A DNA stretch of 64,000 nt from Phoronis australis (lineage: Eukaryota > Phoronida > Phoronidae), in assembly GCA_002633005.1 (NCBI GenBank), contig NMRA01000124.1, positions 307,788 to 371,787 on the forward strand, in the 5' to 3' direction. The notes under the pieces are model-generated. The model ran no database searches. It saw only the letters and a list, made by a program, of their open reading frames with translations, and was not told the DNA's origin. Shown here one piece after another: positions 12,315 through 24,663 of this stretch; the first letter of the stretch is position 1; the number at the start of each line of letters is the position of its first letter. The translations under genes and the position numbers were made by a program.

Positions 12315-13081
12315 CTATCTGGGGTAATGGGGAAAACCTGTCTGTTATATACATACACATTTACATGCCTACATCTATCCACCCATCCATCCACCCAATC
12401 ACCAATCCATCCACCCATTCATTCTTCCATTCATCAAAGAACATTATAAATGACGTAGTGCCATGTCATAATGACGTCATACAAGCGGACAGACACATTC
12501 AGTTATAAAATTAACCACCCAATGCCCTGAATAAATGCAAATGATTAATACAAGTGCTATGGAACACAGCAATTGCTTCTGCGTTGTCCTCTCATAAGTT
12601 AGGAATCACACACGCCCTTCTGTTAGCACACATTCCAATGCCTGCCCAAACAGTGACGTAGTCGGTAACTTTAAGCAGACCTTAAATAGTATAATACCTG
12701 AAAATTGGCTAGTAGTGACAAACAGAGTGGCAGAGTGGCTCTAGTTGAGTTCAAAGGCCCTTTCATTTACGAAAAGTAGCTGTTAACTTTCACAATTACT
12801 TGTATAGAAACTCACAGTAACAACGGTGCTTGGGCCAGGCGCCACCGATGAGCTTTCGTTGCAGCCACGGATACAACAACAGCAATACTTCACTAGACGC
12901 TTCCTTAACCTTTTGAAGAAGCCTCGTCTTCCAGGCATGATGTTGACACTGAAATTATGAAAATAAAGCATACATATTTAAGCCAAATATAAACAGCCGA
13001 CACAGTAATTAAATCTCTGTCCACCACAGTACAATCTGTACTACGTTGTAATGACGTGAACCATTCATGACGATACGATGA
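12315..13081. repeat. Duplicated segment, copy A
   Basis: This copy starts at ATCTGGGGTAATGGGG, ends at GATACGATGA, and is followed immediately by a single N at 13082. Copy B (13085-13699) repeats it almost base for base but lacks 12492-12663 and has small insertions in the CCAT/CA-rich part. Position at the N seam suggests that A and B are two haplotypes joined end to end. Confidence 0.85.
12371..12436 (+). repeat. CCAT-type tetranucleotide microsatellite (copy A)
   Basis: Interrupted run of ATCC/CCAT/CATT repeats. The same run recurs at about 13148-13210 in copy B. Confidence 0.8.
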
Positions 13082-13084
13082 NCC

Positions 13085-13699
13085 CCATCTGGGGTAATGG
13101 GGAAAACCCGTCTGTTATATACATACACATACACATTTACATGCCTACATCTATCCACCCATGCATCCACCCAATCACCAATCCATCCACCCATTCATTC
13201 TTCCATTCATACATATATTCAAGATCAAAGAACATTATAAATGACGTAGTGCCATGTCATAATGACGTCATACAAGCGGACAGTAACTTTAAGCAGACCT
13301 TAAATAGTTTAATACCTGAAAATTGGCTAGTAGTGACAAACAGAGTGGCAGAGTGGCTCTAGTTGAGTTCAAAGGCCCTTTCATTTACGAAAAGTAGCTG
13401 TTAACTTTCACAATTACTTGTATAGAAACTCACAGTAACAACGGTGCTTGGGCCAGGCGCCACCGATGAGCTTTCGTTGCAGCCACGGATACAACAACAG
13501 CAATACTTCACTAGACGCTTCCTTAACCTTTTGAAGAAGCCTCGTCTTCCAGGCATGATGTTGACACTGAAATTATGAAAATAAAGCATACATATTTAAG
13601 CCAAATATAAACAGCCGACACAGTAATTAAATCTCTGTCCACCACAGTACAATCTGTACTACGTTGTAATGACGTGAACCATTCATGACGATACGATGA
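13085..13699. repeat. Duplicated segment, copy B
   Basis: Near-identical to copy A. Relative to A it has a ~172-bp deletion, an extra CA dinucleotide stretch and a ~17-bp insertion after the CCAT repeat. After 13699 the sequence continues into unique DNA, so copy B carries the right flank of the locus. Confidence 0.85.
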
Positions 13700-16600
13700 G
13701 TCGCATTTCACATTCGTCAATGTTTGATGTAAATTTGACGATTTAGACCTAGACAAATAAAATTCAAATGTCAAAATATGAAAAAATACCAATAGCAATT
13801 AGGCCATTTTACATATTGTTTTAAATCATTGAAAATTATTGCTAGGTCATGAACCGCGTCAAAAATGCTAATCGTTGTGAACTCATAGGAGAGGATACAA
13901 TGGGTGAAAACATTTTCATGACACACCCATTATAAATCCTGTGGCGAACACTTCTTCCCTATGTAGTTGATCCAGTTATTGTTTCGCGCCACTTTATTTG
14001 TAGACCCTACTTGTAGGAGTGTTCTATTACGGGCACGTCACTTAGGCCTACAAATATTGGCGCGCTGTCTGGGGTCTGAAATCCGCTCTAGTATCAAAAT
14101 TGTCGTCTGTTTATTTTATTTATTTATTACAATATTTAAAATGAGGGTGGCCTCTTCAGGGATAGCACTGTTTTCTAAGCTAGGGCCCTCTATGACTAAG
14201 TGTAACCATCGAGTCGACACGATTGCCAACCACAGCTATAAAAACAAGACACCAACGCTGCACTACATTATCTACTCCGCAACCATAGACATCATAGTAT
14301 TTAGATGTCGATGTCCGCAACATTGTATTCCTACTTGTTGTAGATGCCCGGATTGTTGTTATATAGATACTTTTGTCGTACGTGCACGCGCTTTGGTTCC
14401 GTCGTTATTTGTGTGTCGGAAAATTCCAGCGTAAAAATTCGAACTGCCTTGACATAGACCTAAACCTTTCTGAGGAAAGCGAACAGGCTGTGAAATAATT
14501 TAAATTTCATAGGCTTACCTTTCGTTCTTTCAGACGTTACTGTTGTGTATTATTCTACTAAACTATCGTGTATTTTTCTCTAAGAAGATGTACTCCATTC
14601 CCATTGGTATTCAGTACCGGATCAAGCCTCAAGTTCCACTGTAGTGAATGTCCCGCTTCTGGAATTTCGCAATTTTTTACTCCACATAGGGTTGATGAAT
14701 GCTGAGAATATCAAGTGTAAAAGGCCGGTGATGACACTTCTGTCCTGCCCATAAACGCAAAATGGGTACAGCTCCTAACAATGTCAACGATCCGTTCGAA
14801 TAGTGAAAATAGTATGCCCGCCGGTTCTGCACGTGAGTTCTCGCTGGTTCCCTGCGTGCTTAGCCCAGCCAGCTACCGCCCCACCTAGCGGCACGCAGGG
14901 AACCAGCGAGCACGAATTTCGTACGCCAGACGTGAGGTACTATTTGATGAAGGCCCGGTGATCACCGAACCACATACACCCCAAACAAATAATCTAGTGG
15001 TAAAAAAGAAAAGAAAAGCAGTCTTCTTCTTTGGACAGAAAAACGTATGACTGGACAGACTTTATTCGACGGTTTGAAAAAATAAGTGGGAGGTGTCGGT
15101 GGGTGGACGGAAAACAATCATGGCTATTCAACTCTCATGCCCAGCGTTCCTACCATGCCCATGAAAATCTGCACTTTTAGAGATTTTGTACTGTGTATAA
15201 TAAACATAACAAAAAATCTAACTTAACAAGCATTTATTTTGAGAAGTAATTGAGAAAGTTTGAATTTTAAAGACTTTTGGTTTCCCGCCACGTGATGTCA
15301 TCAACGGAAGACGTTGATCAGTTCATTTGCAAATAGTAGTGGATTTGTAAGTTACGAATACTAGAGCGAGCTTGACAAGTACATGTATTGTGAAGACAGA
15401 TGGGGAGATGTGGGTGAAGACGACACTCAGGCCATAGGTGAAAGAAGGAATAAGTCATATCTCGCTATACTGGCAGACTGTGCGTGTTAGTTTGAGGCCG
15501 TACGAATTTGACCGATCGACCATCCCGCATCACCAGCGTCTTCGGTGAGTGAAGCCCAGTATCGTTGGAGACTAATCAGTTTGCGGAAAATCCTGATGTC
15601 GGAGTGGTAATTATTGCTTTTTACTGAATCACGATTTAATTTTCTAACCACCGCAGTGTCGGGTAATATGTGTCTCGNTTTTGTAATGCATGCTTATTAC
15701 ACGTTTTATATTTTGTGCAATCGGTTCTTAACAAATTTGTTGTATTTAAAATAGTCTTCAAATGCCCAAAAGACCAAATCCGTTTTTCGTGATGACGGGA
15801 TTGCTTTGGAAATCGTCTTAAGTTAAGATTTGACAAAGAGAGAATTAATGAGTTAATGAGACGACGGAAACGGAGTCGTATTGCGCAGCGCCACTGCCGG
15901 TCGCCTGGGATATCGCGGGAGAGCCTACACTTAGCCATAGTTCCGTTACGAATGCGCCGTGTTCCGGATTTGACACTTGAAATTGGATCTGAGCCCCCCC
16001 CCCAAACACTAAAACTGCACACATTTAAACCTTTTTTCATCCGTATAATTTTAATTACCGGGGCAAATTAATAAACTCAACATTTCCCAACGCTCTTGCT
16101 GTTTTATTTTTTTTGCGGCCCCTAAATCCGCCCATGTAATATTTTACGGTTACGATATTAAATGTGTACAAAGTTCTAATCAACGGTTCCTCTCTCTACC
16201 AAGATCTCAATAGTTCAATTCAATATAACCGATATTTATCCATCGAATCTACACACGCTCAATTCCAGTCACCAGTTGGCGAGAAGAGGAGATTTTATAT
16301 AAATCTCTACTCTGCGACGAGCATCCATCATTTTCTGTCCACCGTAAAATGAACGTCTTGGCCTTCTGCGAAAAATTGCATTACTTTTGCTTCTCGGCTG
16401 AAATTGTATCAGTGGTGCATGAATTACTACCTTATGTAAATGTTATTGTTCAAGACATGTGTACGTGTATGAAAAAACAATAGCTGGAAAATGCTCCAAT
16501 GTGCTTTTTAAACAATCTGACTTTCCTAACTTTGTCATATGCATTACCTTAACAGGAAAACGAGAAATTTTAATTTCAATTGTAAAATGTACCACATATT

Positions 16601-17061
16601 GAAAAAAATATGTCAGAAAGCCTTTTCAGAGGCCCAATACTTGCCCTGTGGCTAGTTCGGCACTAGAGCCTTTTGGGCATCTGTATTGGGTATTTGATGG
16701 TACTCCCCATCAAACATGTTGTTGTACCTTGATACGTTTTGCACATACAATACTGCTGCAACTCTTGGAATGAACAGTTATCGGCAGGACAACAAAGTAC
16801 GGGTATTTGTTATCATAGATTTATAGTCATATTGCATAAGAATGAAAACAGTGCAGTTGTAGGCGGTAACAGTAATTTTTAGAAAATAGTGAAGTGGAGG
16901 TGAGTAGCGAAAATTTTTCCGGAAAAACATGCAACTGGCCTTTTTGGAAACATACCAATCATTTCCATCGTCGCTTTATTCGGTTTCGCTTGTTTGTCAC
17001 TGGAGGTTTGTTTGAGCACGACACAGCCATCACCTAGTTATCATTTCATTACGTTAATAAC
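13700..17061. other. No supported gene
   Basis: The 155-codon plus frame at 13967-14434 has no recognisable fold. A short cysteine-rich part near its end does not match a family I know. A poly-C run lies near 15995-16005, and a single N at 15678 marks another sequence uncertainty. A strong hairpin lies at 14840-14910. Confidence 0.4.
14840..14910. repeat. Perfect 20-bp inverted repeat with 31-nt spacer
   Basis: Bases 14840-14859 are the exact reverse complement of 14891-14910. The arms are GC-rich and the spacer holds CCCAGCC and ACCGCCCCACC. The arm and loop sizes would suit a hairpin RNA or a small fold-back element. The immediate outer flanks do not pair. Confidence 0.85.
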
Positions 17062-17174
17062 CATGGGCGGCGTAGCACTGAAAAAGGTGGGGTGGGGGCG
17101 CCGCCTTTAGACCAGGGGTGGTGCAGCACTGAAAAAAGTGAGGATTTATAGCCCCCTACGGTGCGCCGCCCATG
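17062..17174. mobile_element. Small MITE-like element with CATGGGCGGCG termini
   Basis: CATGGGCGGCG at 17062-17072 is inverted as CGCCGCCCATG at 17164-17174. Inside, CACTGAAAAA occurs twice. The right end (TATAGCCCCC...GGTGCGCCGCCC) recurs at about 21931-21963, which shows a dispersed family. No coding capacity, so non-autonomous. Confidence 0.6.
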
Positions 17175-19942
17175 TAATTAAACTTCGCCCAGGTTAAGTC
17201 ACGCAAAGTACACAATTGATGTCTACCGAGTCCAGATTGAGTGCCGGCCGGAAGGCCGAGGGTCTTGTTAAAAATTTCGAGGCGCACATACAATTTGCTA
17301 TAACTTTATGTAATCTATCGCCGAGATTAGTGTGCATACATTACCACACACATTTCTTCCTGCCCACTTAGATACGTAACCCGTCTGTGAATATTAGCAT
17401 TTACGTCCCCACCTAAAGCCCAAATTACATTGTACCAGCCCGGCTTGCCATAACAGCTAGTAAACGAGTTCCATCTACCCCAAAAGGAGCATCCACGACA
17501 TTGGCAAACCAGGCAATTGGATTTTCAAGTGAAAAGGACAGCCGCGCCAAATGTGGGACTACTTCAAAGCAATCGATCGCAGATAGTATTAGTGTCCTCA
17601 ACAAGTCTTATCACTCCAGGTCAATGAAGATTCGATACCACGCTGTGATCAAACTAGCTTTTCTTGCGAGTGTCTTTACAGATCGCTGCACATGACTCGC
17701 GGGTAGTGCATCTTGCTTAAAACAGAGACATGTCTCTAAACAACAATTACCGCATGTCTGGTGTTATTATTCAACTGCTAGTGTAAACCGCGCTTTTTGC
17801 CCTCAAGAGTGCGTGTACATATTAAAAACCTGTAAAATTTCTTAGCGTCCATTTTATGGTATTGTTTTACTAAGTACTGTATAGTAAAGATTTATTCAAA
17901 CATCAATGAACTAGATTTAAAGCAATATATGTAAACATTAACGACAGCATTTTCTAACAGTAACGGTATCCATACAAATAGCAACATCAACAACGCAGAC
18001 AATGCTGGTTCACTGATACCTCCAGTCAGTGAAATCAGCCCTTGATAGTAATTAAGATAACGTTTGGAACTTTGTAATTTGGGAACAAACATTTTTAAAT
18101 CATAGCATTATGCCAGTTCCTATGCCACTTATAACAAATGTTGTTTACATAAAGTTTGTCAGCAAAAGTTTTTGCCATAAAAACTGAATCCACAAAGACA
18201 ATGAAACACATCAAAGAACAACATTCCTAACACTTTAAAAGTTGCACTCATGTGAGTGCGTGTCCTTAAGTAAACATCAACTGACCAAAACACCTGTAGA
18301 TATTTTAAAAATACATGGTAAGATCTAAGAGCAGTAGAGCCCGGTGGTAGAATCTCTAACTGAGAAACAAGTTAAGACCAACTGGCTCAAACGTATTTAG
18401 GGAGACAAAGGGATTGTGAAGGAGCGCAGACAAATGTCAGATTTATCTGTTTACAACCAACATGCTGCGCTAGAGCGGAATGAATTTTCAAGAACCCTAG
18501 CATGCCCCCCTTAGAGCGACCCACGTTGCCAAGGTGACAAACTGCGAAGTCAAGCTCGGAGAAAGATAGAGAGCAACTTTGCAATAGATGTGAACAGGTC
18601 GTACTTGTATGATCAAACAGAGCAATGCTTTAGAAATAACACAATTATTATTATTAGATTTTTGAACTGGAAATGGGCCCATTTCTTTTTTTCCATGGAG
18701 ATGATAATAGATCATATTAGACAGAACAGATGCAAGGTGTTTCCAGGAGTCAAATATTTAATGACTAGCCATGCGCTGCATTGCTGTCTAAGGGAGATGA
18801 GAAACACTGCAATTCTGTGGCTGGTCTCAAAAATACTGCCAGACTACAAACATTAGGGCCTGGAATTATAATTCTTAAATTTGCTGCAAACTGAATGTTA
18901 TAACTTGCCATTGTTGAGCTTTTAAGATTTTAATGTTAAATCCTCAGCAGTTTTTCCAAAATTGTCTGGTTTCACATATACAATATCTTGCTAACATGCT
19001 ACTGGAATGTTTAGTTAAAAAATTTGATTTGACATAACATAGAAACTTTTGCTCTCTTAAAAAGAAGAATTCACTGGAGACACAGAGCAAGAGCACTTAA
19101 CAACAGACAGGACCAAATTTGAGTCCAATTACTTGACTGTTTGCCCGCTCTGAAATATTTCCATTTGGCTGCAGCCAACTCCTCAACAGGAAACATAAAA
19201 CTATGCTCCCTATTACACTAAAACACTGTAGTATTTGAACAAAACAGCCTGCAATATCCATCACGACAGCAGGGTCGAAGTACAATTCATGGTCACAGTA
19301 GTTTTCCCTTGCAACTGAGAATGAAGGGGAATTATCAGGGAAAGTTAGTAAGGTAGCTAAGCCATTTTGTAAATAGAATTTTATTGCCCTATTAGTTATT
19401 ACCAGTAATTTTTGTTGTTAAGAGAATTAGTGGTGATGACAGGAAAACGGTATTACCTCTAATTATTTTTTTTCTAATACTGTATAGACCTTACCCTTTT
19501 ATGTAAAACCTCACCAAAGATAGGTGTCAGCTAGAAAGGTCACAAGAGACTACAAGTTCAACAACTATGCCTAAAACTGTAATACGTCACTTGCCATTTA
19601 CAGCTGCAAATGCCAGATGAACAGATTAGATTTCCAGCCCTGTAATAACCTGCAATGATAGGGAATGAAGACAAGACACACGATTCATTTCATAGGCTAA
19701 GATTTCACGTTAGTTACCCGGTTTTCATGTTAATTTGCCTGGAGTGGATGGGGATATAGGGATCAGGCTTGTGAGTCCCGTTTGATGGTCTGGTCTTTGT
19801 ACCACGAGTTAGCCCTGGTGGCAGTAGGGAAGCTTGTGATGTTGACAGAAAAGCTCCAATAAAACCAGTGAATAATGAACACAGTCAAGATTTAAGAAAA
19901 TCAATAAAAGCTCAAAACTCCGAAGTCAGGTTTTGCGCTTCG
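17175..19942. other. No coding gene; right part may be the zinc-finger gene 3' UTR
   Basis: Short random frames only. The part from about 19380 to 19942 lies just downstream of the zinc-finger stop codon on the minus strand and is a candidate 3' untranslated region. Confidence 0.4.
19380..19385 (-). promoter_or_regulatory. Candidate polyadenylation signal of the zinc-finger gene
   Basis: AATAAA on the minus strand, about 560 nt after the stop codon. It is the clearest hexamer I found downstream in the expected orientation, but others further left cannot be excluded. Confidence 0.3.
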
Positions 19943-21817
19943 TCATCCTGTGCAACAATGTTCCTTTTGATGTCGCTTCAACTTCAAGCTGTTGCTGAAC
20001 GTTTTCTCGCAATGTTCACATTTGGCGCTGACGGCTCCAACTTTATGAACGTTCAGTTTGTGTCTCTTCACCTTATCAGCGTCAAAGAACTTCTTTTTAC
20101 AAATATCACACTCAAAGTTGCGCTCCTTCATGTGCACAGACCGAATATGCCTAGTTAAGAAGGGATTCTCATAGAACGTCTTGCCGCATATATCACACCT
20201 GTGATTTCTGTCGCCTATATGCCGCTTGTAGTGGGTGGACAACGCGCTGGAACTTGTCAAGCCTTTTCCGCAAACATTGCACTTGTATGGCTTCTCTCCA
20301 GTATGCGTCCGCATATGAAACTTAAGGTTGTAGGCACCTCGGAATTTTTTGCCACACACACCACACGACAACGGCTTCTCTCCCGTATGAATCATTTTGT
20401 GACTCTGCAGATACTGCTTAGAGTAAAACTCGCCACCGCAAACGTTGCATTTGAAGTGTCTGTCCTTCACATGATGCATAATGTGTTTTTCAACTGCCCA
20501 CCTGCCAGACAGCTCTTTCGCACAAAACTTACACTTGAATAGCCTGTTGTCTAACACCTCGTACTTGTCACAGTACTTATGCTTGCAAAATGCGGCCATG
20601 TTGTCAAATGTCATGGGACAAGCACAGCATTGATAGCGTAGTTGAATATGCTCCGCAATGTGTACAGCCACCCTTTTGATGCTACCAAATCTTTGGGAGC
20701 AGGTGCCGCATTTATACAGCAGGTGGCGCTGGTAGTGATGGTCAGCAATGTCTGAACTATTTGATGTGAATCCACAAACGTCGCATGTAAAGACAGTTTT
20801 AGGTGCCATTTGCGGGTTTAATAAACTTGCAGGAATGGTTACGCCAGCAGACCCTTGGCAGACACTCTTTAAGTGAGAATGAAAATCGCTTAACTGCGGA
20901 AGCCCCACTTTAAAATTACCACAAACGTACATCGTTTTTGTGTTATTCTGGCTGGTTTTCACACCGTGCATTCTTTCCAAGTGATTTATAGTATCTTGCA
21001 AGGAGACAGAAATCAGTTTGCACAGATAGCATTTGAAGACAGTAATTTGTGCTCCAGTTTTCAATACAGGAGCACCTGGCTTGAAGGAGTTTACCTGTAG
21101 ATTTCTCGTATGTACTTCACTTAAATGCAGAATTCCACTTCCACTGTATTCAGGGTGTGGGAGTTTGGTTCCCACAGTTTTGTCTGTGTCATGTTTGCAA
21201 CTATAGTGCTCAAATAACAATTCTTTTCTGAAGAACACCTCACCACAAGTATTGCACACAAAATAACTATCTTCACAGCCTTCTGACTCACTGACAGGCT
21301 CTTTCTTAATAATGGGATGCTCACTTGTAGTTTTAGTCGACTCCGTTTCAGAAGTAGAAAGACCGTTCTTGGAACTAATTAGAGGAATTGAAGATTGACC
21401 AGGGCATTGCACTGTAACAGTCGATGGTGAATGTTCCACAGAAGGGTGAAACTTTTGACCTTCAGATTCATGCCCAGTTTCTTCACTGGGAGAGAGCGAT
21501 TCCTGAAGCTGCAAAGACTTGCTGTCCTTCATAGTCAATGTATCCCTCATCTGATCCAACACAACCACAGGTATTCCGTGCACTAGCTTACTATCGTATT
21601 GCCAAGACCAGTCGTACTTTATTCTGAACACGTTGGGTTGAACAGCATTCACAGACCCACACGCTTGCTGCGTTGGGGTTTTATGATTGACTTTCTGATA
21701 TTCTTCCACCTGCTCCTGATCCAGTCTCATCACAGGTAAGCGTACTGGTGAATCCCTCATGACCACACCCACCGGTGAAGACAAAAACTCCTCGGAGCTG
21801 TCCATGCTCTGCGACAT
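19943..21817 (-). CDS. C2H2 zinc-finger protein, 624 residues
   Basis: This is one long exon. A TTGACAG acceptor at 21826-21825 lies 7 nt before the ATG, and the ATG has A at -3. The N-terminal ~180 residues are acidic and Ser-rich and include IIKKEPVSESE, a SUMO-type psi-K-x-E site. Fingers then run from about residue 187 to the end. Twelve are clear C2H2 units, and one near residue 300 keeps only part of the ligands. Three consecutive fingers carry near-canonical TGEKP-type linkers (HTGEKP twice). The array suggests a sequence-specific nuclear DNA-binding regulator. No BTB, KRAB or SCAN domain is present in this exon. Because the acceptor is so close to the ATG, upstream coding exons cannot be ruled out. 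It is on the same strand as RPL24 and 2.8 kb downstream of it, the position of ZBTB11 in human; the orthology is only a hypothesis. Confidence 0.9.
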   Translation of the reverse strand: MSQSMDSSEEFLSSPVGVVMRDSPVRLPVMRLDQEQVEEYQKVNHKTPTQQACGSVNAVQPNVFRIKYDWSWQYDSKLVHGIPVVVLDQMRDTLTMKDSKSLQLQESLSPSEETGHESEGQKFHPSVEHSPSTVTVQCPGQSSIPLISSKNGLSTSETESTKTTSEHPIIKKEPVSESEGCEDSYFVCNTCGEVFFRKELLFEHYSCKHDTDKTVGTKLPHPEYSGSGILHLSEVHTRNLQVNSFKPGAPVLKTGAQITVFKCYLCKLISVSLQDTINHLERMHGVKTSQNNTKTMYVCGNFKVGLPQLSDFHSHLKSVCQGSAGVTIPASLLNPQMAPKTVFTCDVCGFTSNSSDIADHHYQRHLLYKCGTCSQRFGSIKRVAVHIAEHIQLRYQCCACPMTFDNMAAFCKHKYCDKYEVLDNRLFKCKFCAKELSGRWAVEKHIMHHVKDRHFKCNVCGGEFYSKQYLQSHKMIHTGEKPLSCGVCGKKFRGAYNLKFHMRTHTGEKPYKCNVCGKGLTSSSALSTHYKRHIGDRNHRCDICGKTFYENPFLTRHIRSVHMKERNFECDICKKKFFDADKVKRHKLNVHKVGAVSAKCEHCEKTFSNSLKLKRHQKEHCCTG

Positions 21818-21824
21818 GTTTAAC

Positions 21825-22339
21825 CTGTCAAGAAAATGTCAAACATTCATACTAAATGTACACATTCTTGTTTAGTTGTAGAATGATTATTCAGTAGTGA
21901 ACTACCATAACATGCTAATTTTTAATGAACTATAGCCCCCAGACCCCTATGGTGCGCCGCCCGTGAGATGTCATCGAACTCAAAGTTTCCTTGTGTTGCA
22001 AGCGGAAACAGACGAAGGGGTCGTGATTGGGATTGCAAATTCTTGTGAAGGAAACATGAACAAAACTGAGGATAATTAAGTGAAAATCCAAGTATGTTTC
22101 GAAACAGCAGTGATGCAGCACATTCCTTCTTGCTTTGAAAACCGCTCCTCGTCAAAACCACAAGTAAATCCACCGGTTTCTGACTGCCCGTCAACGCGCA
22201 GCTGGCAGACGCGAGGACAGCGTTGGTGGACCAATGAAATTACTACTGTTGCTGACCATATTGGCACATGCCAAAAAAATAACAGGCGAACATCAGTGTT
22301 AGTCGTCATAAAGAGAATGCATCTGTGTCAGAAACTTAC
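21825..22339 (-). other. Probable 5' intron of the zinc-finger gene
   Basis: The acceptor at 21826-21825 pairs well with a strong GTAAGT donor at 22339-22334, which would follow an untranslated exon ending at 22340. The 515-bp interval contains a fragment of the 17.1-kb MITE family. The upstream exon boundary and the transcription start are not determined. Confidence 0.35.
21931..21963 (+). mobile_element. Terminal fragment of the CATGGGCGGCG MITE family
   Basis: TATAGCCCCC followed by GGTGCGCCGCCC matches the right end of the element at 17062-17174, with a small insertion. The left end is missing. Confidence 0.5.
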
Positions 22340-22452
22340 ACATTCAAGTTGAGAGACCAAATTTGAAGAGTACTTTCCTAAGTCCACTGTTCAGCTCTGG
22401 TGTTGGTTCTCAACTTTACCGATAGGAGATCGAGACAGAGCGAACAGGTAGT

Positions 22453-22747
22453 GGCCTCTATGGGCGGCCGTTTATGCAAAAAAAAACATCAAAATGTATA
22501 TATCAATTCCATTTATGAAATCAATGCTAACTGACATTTCAATCCTATCTTGTGTATTCAATGTTAATTCATCAATTCAATCCACATTCGTTGTTTCCAT
22601 ACCGTGAACTCAATGCTGTTTTGATATTCTATCCTGTTTACTGAATGTATGAGTTCTGTTTCGTCTATCCCATAGGCATCGTAATACTCATAATAATAAT
22701 GTGATGTCTATGGTCTATCCTATCGTCTAAACGGCCGCCCATAGGCC
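22453..22747. mobile_element. MITE-like element with 20-bp terminal inverted repeats
   Basis: The left end (22453-22474, GGCCTCTATGGGCGGCCG then TTTA) is inverted at the right end (22728-22747), apart from a 2-base indel. The ~295-bp interior is AT-rich, with several CAATGCT/ATTCAAT motifs and no coding capacity. It is a non-autonomous DNA element between the zinc-finger gene and RPL24. Confidence 0.65.
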
Positions 22748-24610
22748 TCTGGTGAATATTGCGACCCAGCGCATCGACTGGCCTGCTGTGCGTGAATTTC
22801 AGTTGAATTCTGCTTAATCTCAAGATCACGTATGCGTGAACTTTGAGCAATCACGTCACGGTGATTTTTTTTCAACTGTTCATTGTGAAGAATTTAATTA
22901 TTGGCCTCACGTCCACCCATTTTCTCCTTTACCGTAACTTGTGTCAAAAAGAATCGGGAGAAGTGCATGATTAAATTATTTATTGGTGCATCAAAAAGAC
23001 AATTGAAAACAATGTTTTTAAAGTCGCCAACACGTGCTACTGAACTTTTATCAACGCGTGAACGTGATACCCCGGTAATTCAATTTGAGTGAACTTGTCA
23101 AGTTTCCTCATGTATTCCAACATGTCTCACTGACGCATCAATACCCGGCCCAATCAGTCGGTTGAGATTACTTAGCAGGATTCCAAGTTCACGTAGAGTG
23201 AAGCCGGACTCCTTTCTGGGGGATACTCACTAAATTGGGCTATGTTCCCAAGGCTGTACTTCGCACCACCGCCGGCGCAGAGGGTCGGGGGCGGATGAGC
23301 CACGTCGCGCTTCAAGACCCGACTTCTCTACCGTGAGTCATATGGACCTAATGCAAGGCTTACGCATCCAAGACAGGTGTTGCCATGAGCCGAGCGAACC
23401 GAGTACTATCAAAATTTAGTAGGCACTTTCGTCCATAAATACGAAAGCGCGAAGGATGGGTCACTTACCAGTAACGATGCAACTCGTCATTGTATTATAG
23501 CTTTTAGAAGAGCTGTTTATTTTTGAGACGGCGTTTCTTATTTGGAACAAAATCCAACAAATAGGTGACTATGTCCTTTGGGTCTCCTTTTCCGAGTCCA
23601 CTACCTAAATGGTAGAGGAATGTTTCAAGCTGCTAGTACCATTACCTCTGAGGACTGCGTATCCAAATATCCGCTCAATTCCATGAGAATATCATTCAGT
23701 TTTTATTTTCTGATGAAATTCTAAGTATGCAATGGCACATAACGGTAAAGTAAAATTATTGTTGTGGGAGCAAGGGAACCACGTTCCCGTTTGCTACTAG
23801 CCGTCTCCGCTCGAAACTCGTCTCAATTTTGTTTGGCACCATGTTCATTGTAAAGTGCCACTCTTTTCAGCCCCATCACTGTTTGAACTGCGTTCCACTG
23901 CGCTAGGAAGCAGAGGGGTTCCATGCTCCTCCAATGATGTGCACACACCGGTGGAAAACTGGGGTAACCGGCACATAGTACCCGACAGTCGATAAAATAA
24001 ACAGCCAATACAGGCACAGAGCGTTTGTCTACTCCCAGTGCTAGACATATCCTTTCCAACCCTGGCCAGGACATTCATGTTAGGTGTTCCCATATGCCCA
24101 GTAACTTTGCATAATAGGTCATCTAACCCCACTACGGACATGCTCGCTGTCACCCATACTTCAAAAAACAGTAAAGCTGCACACAGCAAATTCATAGGAT
24201 TTTTAAATTCAAGTAGCCTATTTTAGGTAGTGTGAAACAAATTTCTCTGGACAACAGATTATGTTGTCTTATTTATCTCTTTTCCGTTTTTTGACACTGT
24301 ACACCACCTCATACAAATAATTGATGGAACCTGACAGATACCATCATCTGCACTCACAAGGTGCAAGCCTCAACTCACCAGTTCACGCTTTTAGCTCAAA
24401 GCTAGGGTTATAAAGTGCGAACTTAAGACTAGAAACTTTAATACATAATCCGCAATGCACTCCTGCACACATTCATAGACTTTTTGAGTCCGCACAAAAA
24501 TGCGAAACAATTTCGAGTACAAAGATTAGACCACTGGTCCTAGTTTTACAATGGTTAACAGGCCTAGATCAGGGGCACAGAGGTTTATTTTTTTAAATCA
24601 ATAAAACCAT
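22748..24610. other. Intergenic region between zinc-finger gene and RPL24
   Basis: There is no supported gene. A 116-codon minus frame at 23845-24195 begins with a hydrophobic signal-like stretch but has no recognised domain, and a second frame overlaps it, so it may be decayed coding sequence. Copies of a dispersed motif containing TCACGTATGCGTGAAC occur near 22826 and, diverged, near 23040-23200. Confidence 0.4.
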
Positions 24611-24627
24611 TACTTTGTTTTTCACTT

Positions 24628-24633
24628 TTTATT
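24628..24633 (-). promoter_or_regulatory. RPL24: RPL24 polyadenylation signal
   Basis: AATAAA on the minus strand starts about 31 nt after the RPL24 stop codon. This gives the very short 3' UTR usual for ribosomal protein genes. Confidence 0.75.
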
Positions 24634-24663
24634 TACACAGCTCACTACAGCGCATTTGATAAT

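Noticed and set aside
13967-14434. 155-codon plus frame with a cysteine-rich stretch
   Set aside because: No recognisable domain, no supportive splice or promoter context, composition like random sequence; the cysteine cluster alone is not enough.
20201-20542. 113-codon plus frame inside the zinc-finger gene
   Set aside because: Antisense shadow of the zinc-finger coding sequence.
23845-24195. 116-codon minus frame with a hydrophobic N-terminus
   Set aside because: Signal-like start but no domain match; a second overlapping frame suggests a decayed or random frame.
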